Under the pieces are notes generated by a model, which saw only the letters and a program-made list of their open reading frames with translations, had not been told where the DNA came from and did not search any database. The translations under genes were made by a program, and so were the position numbers. A DNA stretch of 37,713 nucleotides from Clostridiales bacterium (GTDB lineage Bacteria; Bacillota; Limnochordia; Darwinibacteriales; B1SED10-159). The stretch spans positions 1 to 37,713 of the forward strand of contig PUOC01000033.1 of the NCBI GenBank assembly GCA_003551965.1, in the 5' to 3' direction. Shown here in pieces: positions 31,393 through 37,713 of the stretch. Every line of letters starts with the position of its first letter. Position 1 is the stretch's first letter.

Positions 31393-31852
31393 TCGCTGCT
31401 TGGATGGTGGCGGCAGCTTGATCTTTGGCGTGCCAATCCCCCACTTCGGTTTTTTTCTCTTCCAATTCCTTGTATACTTGAAAGAAATGGGTCACTTCCC
31501 GCAGCAGATGATCGGGTACATCGTCAAGGTCTTGCACCCAATTCCACTGGGGATCGTTCACGGGCACGCACAGGATTTTCTGGTCGGGCCCTTTTTCGTC
31601 CCACATTTCGAACATCCCCACGGGTGCCACTCGGATATAACAGCCGGGAAAGGTCGCTTCACTGACCAGCACAAGTGCATCAAGCTCGTCGCCGTCTTCG
31701 GCTAACGTATGGGGAATGAATCCGTAGTCGGCGGGGTAGTGGACCGCTGAGAACAGCATGCGGTCTAGGTAGAAGCGGCCTTCGGTTCTGTTGTATTCGT
31801 ATTTATTGCGACTGCCCCGGGGAATTTCGACCATGACGAGAATGCTGTCCAT
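31364..31852 (-). CDS. ppa: Inorganic pyrophosphatase, family I
   Basis: The 162-residue enzyme hydrolyses pyrophosphate and pulls biosynthetic reactions forward. Family I features are EIPRGSRNKYEYN at 9-21, HYPADYGFIP at 38-47 and the metal signature DGDELD at 53-58. A further metal-region stretch, VPVNDPQWNW, follows near 96-105. It is slightly shorter than the usual 170-180 residues. GAGGAGGT lies six bases before the ATG at 31852. The gene is convergent with the deacetylase and overlaps it by 29 bases, with no terminator between them. Its upstream side is divergent from uvrB. Confidence 0.96.
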   Translation of the reverse strand: MDSILVMVEIPRGSRNKYEYNRTEGRFYLDRMLFSAVHYPADYGFIPHTLAEDGDELDALVLVSEATFPGCYIRVAPVGMFEMWDEKGPDQKILCVPVNDPQWNWVQDLDDVPDHLLREVTHFFQVYKELEEKKTEVGDWHAKDQAAATIQAAITRYRERDG

Positions 31853-31891
31853 GCATATACCTCCTCAAAAAGGAACTGGGTCCGTAAGCGG

Positions 31892-31905
31892 CGAACACAT
31901 GTATG
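31892..31905. promoter_or_regulatory. Possible LexA (SOS) operator between ppa and uvrB
   Basis: CGAACACATGTATG matches the Gram-positive LexA box CGAAC-N4-GTTCG in the whole left half and in GT-T of the right half. uvrB is an SOS gene in Bacillus, and the site is 88 bases before its start. The uvrB promoter itself is not clear, so the position relative to it cannot be judged. Confidence 0.45.
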
Positions 31906-31993
31906 GCACATTAGGTGTGTAGGGTTCTGCCGTGTTATTCTTGTTTTGTTCGGCGTTTCCTACTGGCCAGAGGAGATTTAGGAGGCGGTTTTC

Positions 31994-33985
31994 GTGATTG
32001 AAACCAACAGGTTCAAGGTGGTTTCAAACTATCAGCCGGCTGGTGACCAGCCGCAGGCCATTGCCCAGCTGAAAAAGGGCATAGACAATCAACTTCGTGC
32101 CCAGACACTCTTGGGCGTTACCGGTTCGGGAAAGACGTATACCATGGCTAAGGTGGTTGAAGAAGTGCAGAAACCCACGCTTGTTATTGCCCATAACAAG
32201 ACATTGGCTGCACAGCTCTGCAGTGAATTTCGCGAATTTTTTCCTCAGAATGCAGTGCATTACTTTGTCAGCTACTACGATTATTACCAACCCGAGGCCT
32301 ATGTTCCGCAGAGCGACACGTATATTGAGAAGGACTCTTCGATCAATGATGAAATTGATCGCCTGCGCCATGCTGCCACCAGCGCGCTGTTTGAAAGGCG
32401 CGACGTCATTATCGTGGCCAGCGTATCTTGCATCTATGGCCTAGGGTCACCTGAGGATTATATGGGCATGACCCTATCGTTGGAGAATGGTGAGTTTCGC
32501 GATCGCGATCACATTCTGCGGCGTCTCGTTGGCATCCAGTATGAACGCAATGATGTGGGCTTTCGCCGCGGTACATTCCGGGTACGGGGCGATGTGATTG
32601 AAATCATTCCGGCGTATGAAGAAAATGTTCTCCGCATTGAACTGTTCGGTGATGAGGTGGAACGGATATTGGAACTGGATCCCGTGACAGGCGAAATTCT
32701 AGGAGAAACCGAGCAAGTCATGATCTATCCGGCCTCTCACTTTGTTACGTCGGAGGAAAAATTAAAGCGGGCCCTCACTGCCATCGAACGGGAACTCGAG
32801 GAGCGGCTGCAAGAACTGCGGGCGCAGGACAAGCTGCTGGAGGCCCAAAGGTTGGAGCAGCGGACGCGTTATGATCTGGAAATGCTGCGGGAGGTAGGCT
32901 ATTGTACCGGAGTCGAGAACTATGCCCGCCATTTGGCGGGACGAGCAGCGGGGGAAACTCCTACGACGCTTTTGGACTATTTCCCCAGAGACTATCTGAT
33001 GTTCGTCGATGAATCGCACGTCACCATTCCTCAAGTACGGGGCATGTACTTCGGCGATCGGTCGCGTAAAGAGACCTTGGTCAACTACGGTTTTCGGCTT
33101 CCTTCGGCTTTGGACAACCGCCCGTTGACCTTTGATGAATTTGAGAACCATATCAATCAAGTGGTCTTCGTGTCGGCAACACCTGGGCCTTATGAAGAAC
33201 GCCATGCCCAACAGGTAGTTGAGCAGATTATCCGCCCCACGGGCTTGGTCGATCCGGAAGTCATCGTCCGGCCGGTAAAAGGACAGATTGACGATCTCGT
33301 GGATGCCGTTCAAGAGGTTATTGCCCGCAGGGAGAGAGTCTTGGTTACTACACTGACGAAAAAGATGGCGGAAGACCTCACCGACTATCTGGCTGATGTC
33401 GGCATCAAGGTCCGCTATCTTCATTCCGATATCGATGCCCTGGAACGCATCGAAATTCTGCGGGATCTGCGCAACGGCGAGTTTGATGTATTGGTAGGAA
33501 TTAACTTGCTGCGGGAAGGGTTGGACCTTCCGGAAGTTTCTTTGGTCGCCATTCTCGATGCCGACAAAGAAGGCTTCCTGCGCTCCGAAACTTCTTTGAT
33601 CCAGACCATTGGACGAGCGGCGCGAAATCTGCAGGGTCGGGTCATTATGTATGCCGATACAGTGACCGATTCCATGCAACGGGCCATTGACGAAACGAAT
33701 CGCCGCCGCGCCAAGCAAAAAGCCTTTAATGAAGAACACGGAATTACACCGGCCGGCATCAGTAAGGCGGTCAAAGACATTGTCCAGGCAGAGCGCGTCG
33801 TGGATGCCGAGCCGAAGTATGCCGGTATCGAAAGAAAGCCGTCATCCTACAAGGACTTGGCGGCCTATATAAAAGAACTGGAAGAGCAGATGCATGAGGC
33901 GGCTGCCGACTTGGAGTTTGAGCGGGCGGCACAGCTTCGGGACGAGATCCAGCAGCTGCGCGAGGAAATGGGGTTAGTCAATTGA
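31994..33985 (+). CDS. uvrB: UvrB excinuclease ABC subunit B
   Basis: The 663-residue damage-verifying helicase of nucleotide excision repair shows Walker A GVTGSGKT at 41-48 and the beta-hairpin region [20 protein letters not shown] that clamps the damaged strand. It also has LMFVDESHV (DExH), [28 protein letters not shown] and QTIGRAARN. The C-terminal UVR domain ([16 protein letters not shown]) contacts UvrC. The GTG at 31994 has TTAGGAGGCGG upstream. Its TGA stop overlaps the TTG start of uvrA by four bases, so the two proteins are translationally coupled. Confidence 0.98.
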   Translation: MIETNRFKVVSNYQPAGDQPQAIAQLKKGIDNQLRAQTLLGVTGSGKTYTMAKVVEEVQKPTLVIAHNKTLAAQLCSEFREFFPQNAVHYFVSYYDYYQPEAYVPQSDTYIEKDSSINDEIDRLRHAATSALFERRDVIIVASVSCIYGLGSPEDYMGMTLSLENGEFRDRDHILRRLVGIQYERNDVGFRRGTFRVRGDVIEIIPAYEENVLRIELFGDEVERILELDPVTGEILGETEQVMIYPASHFVTSEEKLKRALTAIERELEERLQELRAQDKLLEAQRLEQRTRYDLEMLREVGYCTGVENYARHLAGRAAGETPTTLLDYFPRDYLMFVDESHVTIPQVRGMYFGDRSRKETLVNYGFRLPSALDNRPLTFDEFENHINQVVFVSATPGPYEERHAQQVVEQIIRPTGLVDPEVIVRPVKGQIDDLVDAVQEVIARRERVLVTTLTKKMAEDLTDYLADVGIKVRYLHSDIDALERIEILRDLRNGEFDVLVGINLLREGLDLPEVSLVAILDADKEGFLRSETSLIQTIGRAARNLQGRVIMYADTVTDSMQRAIDETNRRRAKQKAFNEEHGITPAGISKAVKDIVQAERVVDAEPKYAGIERKPSSYKDLAAYIKELEEQMHEAAADLEFERAAQLRDEIQQLREEMGLVN

Positions 33986-36834
33986 GCCGTGACAAGTTGG
34001 TTGTCAAAGGCGCCCGCCAGCACAACCTGAAAGATATAGATGTCGAAATTCCCCGTGATCGTTTTGTGGTCTTGACAGGGCTGTCGGGTTCGGGGAAGTC
34101 CTCACTGGCATTTGATACCATATATGCCGAGGGCCAGAGGCGGTACGTCGAGTCCCTGTCAGCCTATGCCCGCCAGTTTTTGGGTCAGATGGACAAACCG
34201 GATGTGGACTTCATCGAAGGATTGTCTCCGGCCATCTCGATTGATCAGAAAACGACCAGCCGCAATCCGCGCTCGACCGTGGGTACTGTCACGGAGATCT
34301 ATGACTATCTGCGGCTCCTTTATGCGCGGATTGGACGGCCGCACTGCCCGCAATGCGGCAAGCCCATCACCCAGCAGACCGTTCAGCAGATTGTCGATCA
34401 AGTACTCGAACTTGAAGAGCGCACGCGTATCCAGGTGCTGGCACCGGTTGTACGGGGCCGTAAAGGGGAACACAAAAAGACGCTGGACGCCATTCGCCGC
34501 GAAGGGTATGTACGGATTCGGGTCGACGGCGAACTGTATGAGGTGACCGATGCACTGGATCTGAATAAGAACCAGAAACACACCATCGAAATTGTCGTGG
34601 ACCGCATTGTCGTGCGTGAAGATATCCAAGGACGCCTGGCGGATTCGGTCGAAACGGCGCTGAGGCGGGGTGACGGCATTGTCATTATCGATGTAGTTGG
34701 CGGGTCTGAGCTGTTGTTCAGTGAGAAATTTGCGTGCGTAGACTGTGGCGTTTCCATGGAAGAGCTGACGCCGCGGATGTTTTCGTTTAACAGCCCCTAC
34801 GGCGCGTGCCCTACCTGTGACGGTCTAGGGTCCCGCATGGAAATTGATCCGGAGTTAGTGGTGAATCCAAAGAAATCCTTGGCCGGCGGTGGTTTGATTC
34901 CTTGGAAAGACAAACGCAGCCGCTGGCTGGCCGCTATTCTGCAGTCGGTCTGCGAAACCCACGGCATTGATCCCGAACTTCCCCTCGGGCAGTTAGAGCC
35001 AGAGAAGCTCGATGTACTGCTTCACGGAACCGGTGATGATTCGGTGCAGTTTCTCTACACCAATCAGGCTGGTCAGGAGCGGCTGTTTGAGTCGCGCTAT
35101 GAAGGGCTGATTCCCCATTTGAACCGGCGCTATCGCGAAAGCACAACCGATTGGGCCCGCCAGGACATTGAGCAGTATATGAGTACCCGTCCATGCAATG
35201 ACTGCGGAGGAAAACGCCTGCGCCCGGAAATTTTGGGTGTTACCGTGGGCGGCCGCAGCATTGTTGAAGTCACCGAAATGTCTGTGGTGAGGGCTCGCGA
35301 CTACGTAGCTTCTTTGGAACTGACGGAGCGCGAGTATCTGATCGCCCGGCAGGTCCTCAAGGAGATCGGCGAACGGCTCGGATTTCTCGTCAATGTGGGC
35401 TTGGATTACCTCACGTTAGACCGCTCGGCGGGAACGCTTTCCGGCGGCGAAGCACAGCGGATCCGCCTTGCCACGCAGATTGGTTCCAGTCTTATGGGTG
35501 TTCTCTATATTCTTGACGAACCAAGCATCGGCCTCCACCAGCGGGATAACCATCGTCTTCTGGATACATTGAAGGGCCTGCGGGATCTAGGCAATACGCT
35601 GATCGTCGTTGAACATGATGAAGATACCATGCGGGCGGCCGATTGGATTATCGATATTGGTCCGGGGGCAGGAGCCAGCGGCGGCGAATTGGTGGCGGAA
35701 GGGCGTTTTGAAGACATCTGTCAAACCGAAGGCTCCATAACCGGTCAATACTTGTCAGGGCAGCGGGCCATTGCGGTTCCGAGGGTACGTCGTCAACCCA
35801 ACGGCAAATGGATTACTGTCCAGGGTGCGGAGGCCAACAACCTCAAATCCATTGATGTGTCGATACCCATGGGCGTGTTCACCTGTGTGACGGGAGTATC
35901 GGGATCGGGAAAAAGTACATTGGTCGATGAGGTTCTCTATAAGCGCCTGGCGCAAGTGCTGCACAATGCCGGCAGTAAGCCCGGCCCCCATAGGAATGTG
36001 GAGGGTATCGAGCATCTGGACAAGGTGATTGACATCGATCAATCTCCCATTGGACGCACTCCGCGCTCCAACCCGGCAACCTATACCGGTGCCTTCGATG
36101 GCATTCGCGAAATCTTTGCCCTGGCCAATGAATCCAAAATACGGGGATACAAGCCGGGACGGTTTTCGTTCAATGTCAAAGGAGGCCGTTGTGAGGCATG
36201 CAGAGGCGATGGCATTATCAAGATCGAAATGCATTTTCTGCCGGACATCTATGTTCCATGCGAAGTATGCGGGGGGTCCCGCTATAACAGGGAAACGCTG
36301 GAAGTGAAATATAAGGGCAAGACCATTGCTGATGTTCTGCACATGCGCGTAGAAGAGGCAGTGGAGTTCTTTAAGCACATCCCGAAAATCCACCGCAAAC
36401 TCAAGACACTCTATGATGTCGGTTTAGGGTATATCCGCTTGGGGCAGCCGGCCACGGAACTGTCGGGGGGAGAGGCGCAGCGAGTGAAATTGGCGTCGGA
36501 ACTGAGCCGGCGCTCTAACGGAAAGACCCTCTATATTTTGGATGAACCCACAACCGGTCTGCACTTTGAAGATATCCGCCGACTGCTCTCCGTGCTGCAG
36601 CGTTTGGTGGATGCCGGTGATTCGGTGTTGGTCATTGAACACAATTTGGACGTGATTAAGACAGCAGACTATATTATCGATCTAGGGCCCGAGGGCGGCG
36701 AGTTGGGCGGCGAGGTGGTGGCAGCGGGTACACCAGAGGAAATTTGCCGCGTCAGTGGATCCTACACTGGGCAGTTTCTCCGTTCCATGCTTGACGACCC
36801 TAGAATGGAGAGGGTACAATCCAATTTGGCATAG
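33982..36834 (+). CDS. uvrA: UvrA excinuclease ABC subunit A
   Basis: The 950-residue damage-recognition ATPase has two ABC modules. The first Walker A is GLSGSGKS at 33-40, and the second is GVSGSGKST at about 641-649. Signature motifs LSGGEAQR occur in both halves, and Walker B regions [10 protein letters not shown] and [10 protein letters not shown] are intact. Zinc sites are visible: [11 protein letters not shown] with CPTCDGLG (about 252-279), and CEACRGDGI with [10 protein letters not shown] (about 738-768). The TTG start at 33982 overlaps the uvrB stop and has GAGGAAATGGGG upstream. uvrC follows after 18 bases, giving a uvrBAC operon. Confidence 0.98.
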   Translation: MSRDKLVVKGARQHNLKDIDVEIPRDRFVVLTGLSGSGKSSLAFDTIYAEGQRRYVESLSAYARQFLGQMDKPDVDFIEGLSPAISIDQKTTSRNPRSTVGTVTEIYDYLRLLYARIGRPHCPQCGKPITQQTVQQIVDQVLELEERTRIQVLAPVVRGRKGEHKKTLDAIRREGYVRIRVDGELYEVTDALDLNKNQKHTIEIVVDRIVVREDIQGRLADSVETALRRGDGIVIIDVVGGSELLFSEKFACVDCGVSMEELTPRMFSFNSPYGACPTCDGLGSRMEIDPELVVNPKKSLAGGGLIPWKDKRSRWLAAILQSVCETHGIDPELPLGQLEPEKLDVLLHGTGDDSVQFLYTNQAGQERLFESRYEGLIPHLNRRYRESTTDWARQDIEQYMSTRPCNDCGGKRLRPEILGVTVGGRSIVEVTEMSVVRARDYVASLELTEREYLIARQVLKEIGERLGFLVNVGLDYLTLDRSAGTLSGGEAQRIRLATQIGSSLMGVLYILDEPSIGLHQRDNHRLLDTLKGLRDLGNTLIVVEHDEDTMRAADWIIDIGPGAGASGGELVAEGRFEDICQTEGSITGQYLSGQRAIAVPRVRRQPNGKWITVQGAEANNLKSIDVSIPMGVFTCVTGVSGSGKSTLVDEVLYKRLAQVLHNAGSKPGPHRNVEGIEHLDKVIDIDQSPIGRTPRSNPATYTGAFDGIREIFALANESKIRGYKPGRFSFNVKGGRCEACRGDGIIKIEMHFLPDIYVPCEVCGGSRYNRETLEVKYKGKTIADVLHMRVEEAVEFFKHIPKIHRKLKTLYDVGLGYIRLGQPATELSGGEAQRVKLASELSRRSNGKTLYILDEPTTGLHFEDIRRLLSVLQRLVDAGDSVLVIEHNLDVIKTADYIIDLGPEGGELGGEVVAAGTPEEICRVSGSYTGQFLRSMLDDPRMERVQSNLA

Positions 36835-36852
36835 TTGCCGGAGGTGTAAGGT

Positions 36853-37713
36853 TTGGAGTTGAAGGAAAAACTGGCGTCACTGCCGGCTAAACCGGGAGTG
36901 TATCTGATGAAGGGCGCCGCCGGCGAGGTCCTCTATGTCGGTAAAGCGGTGAACTTGCGCAGCCGCGTTCGGTCGTATTTCCAGCAGTCCCGTACGCACT
37001 CTGCCAAGATCCGTTCCATGGTTGAAGGGATCGTGGACTTTGAATATATTGTCACCGATTCCGAAGTGGAAGCGCTCATTTTGGAAAACACCATGATCAA
37101 GGAGCATGAACCCTGGTATAACGTGCGACTGAAGGATGACAAGACCTATCCCTTTGTCAAAGTGACCCAGAATGAACCATTTCCCCGTATTCTCGTGGTA
37201 CGGAGGCGCCTTAGGGACGGCGCCCGGTACTTCGGGCCTTATACCAGCGCCTTCGCTGTGCGCCAGACGGTGAAGTTTCTGCGCAAGATCTTCCCCATCC
37301 GGACCTGCCGCAAGGACATTGTCCCCGGCCAGCAGGACCGGCCCTGCCTGAACTATCACATTGGGCGCTGTCTAGCGCCTTGTGCCAGTCTCGTGGATGA
37401 AAAGACGTACGCTGACATGATCGCAGAGGTCTGTTTGGTGTTGGAAGGCCGTCATGAACAGATTGTGCCGCAGCTGAAAGCAAGGATGACGGCTTCTGCG
37501 GAGGCGTTGGAGTTTGAAAAGGCAGCCCGCATCCGCGATCAGCTGCAGGCTCTGGAGGCGGTGGTTGAACGGCAGAAAGTGGTGGCTAACCACCGTCACG
37601 ATCAGGATGTGCTCGGCTACACAAGGGCAGGGGATATTGCCTGCGTGCAGGTATTCTTTGTGCGCGGCGGCAAGCTCATTGGGCGGGACCACTTCCTGCT
37701 CAATTGCGGCAGC
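36853..37713 (+). CDS. uvrC: UvrC excinuclease ABC subunit C, 3' end outside the window
   Basis: The frame runs without a stop from the TTG at 36853 to the window edge and gives the first 287 residues. The N-terminal GIY-YIG nuclease domain (about 10-100) shows PGVYLMKG and VLYVGKAVNLRSRV, then YNVRLKDDKTYPFVKV. Next come YFGPYTSAFAVRQ, the cysteine cluster C-x3-C region CRKDIV..CLNYHIGRCLAPC (about 156-177), and the UVR domain LEFEKAARIRDQLQALE at about 218-234, which binds UvrB. UvrC makes the 3' and 5' incisions. GGAGGTG lies about seven bases before the start. The RNase H-like nuclease half lies beyond the window. Confidence 0.97.
   Translation, partial: MELKEKLASLPAKPGVYLMKGAAGEVLYVGKAVNLRSRVRSYFQQSRTHSAKIRSMVEGIVDFEYIVTDSEVEALILENTMIKEHEPWYNVRLKDDKTYPFVKVTQNEPFPRILVVRRRLRDGARYFGPYTSAFAVRQTVKFLRKIFPIRTCRKDIVPGQQDRPCLNYHIGRCLAPCASLVDEKTYADMIAEVCLVLEGRHEQIVPQLKARMTASAEALEFEKAARIRDQLQALEAVVERQKVVANHRHDQDVLGYTRAGDIACVQVFFVRGGKLIGRDHFLLNCGS

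Noticed and set aside
32762-33739. A 325-codon minus-strand frame inside uvrB
   Set aside because: It lies wholly inside a strongly conserved uvrB and has no family features or ribosome site.

Overview
The window reads as chromosomal DNA from a flagellated member of the Bacillota (Firmicutes), probably an early-branching Clostridia- or Limnochordia-like lineage; the genus cannot be told from sequence alone. The evidence is the gene order. It follows the Bacillus subtilis degS/degU - comF - flg - fliW - csrA - fliS - hpf - secA - prfB - yitT/minJ/ctp - uvrBA region, with local rearrangements. Gram-positive hallmarks support this: a SAM-I riboswitch on a met operon, DegS/DegU, ComFA/ComFC, FliW-CsrA, long-form HPF and CsaB. 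GTG and TTG starts with strong AGGAGG ribosome binding sites are common. No IS element, prophage, CRISPR array, tRNA or rRNA was seen.

Layout. 1-1133: the 3' part of a GH13 alpha-amylase-family gene, then a terminator shared with the convergent metNIQ operon (1270-3768, minus). That operon has a complete sigma-A promoter, SAM-I riboswitch and intrinsic terminator (3785-4013). 4177-6025: degS-degU, meeting end to end with an HD-domain phosphohydrolase gene on the minus strand (6026-6724). 6829-9215: comFA-comFC. 9216-9596: a 380-base stretch without a gene, unusually rich in nested perfect stems and best explained as a structured non-coding RNA; its position after comFC recalls raiA-motif RNA. 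9597-16234: a flagellar block of yvyF, flgM, flgN, flgK, flgL, a DUF6470 gene, fliW, csrA, flaG, fliS and a FliT-like gene, with sigma-28-type promoters before flgM and flaG. 16302-18498: cspA, hpf (possible sigma-H promoter) and an unassigned nucleotidyltransferase-like gene. 18499-19032: a long gene-free leader before secA. 19033-22692: secA and prfB, the latter with its programmed +1 frameshift. 22892-27421: a DUF5693 membrane protein, csaB, tagA and yitT, a cell-wall/secondary polymer group. 27530-31392: ctpA, a MinJ-like PDZ membrane protein and a divergent polysaccharide deacetylase. The last overlaps a convergent pyrophosphatase gene (31364-31852). 31994 to the end: uvrB, uvrA and the first 287 codons of uvrC.

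How it works together. Most of the window links envelope, motility, competence and stress control. DegS/DegU controls motility and competence genes in Bacillus. FlgM, FliW and CsrA couple flagellar assembly to gene expression. HPF and SecA sit beside them, and CsaB/TagA/CtpA/MinJ build or remodel the cell surface and division site. The uvrBAC run is the complete nucleotide excision repair incision set. The points most worth following up are the candidate RNA at 9224-9526, the unassigned gene at 17380-18498, the secA leader, the missing lipobox in MetQ and the acidic insertion in FlgL.
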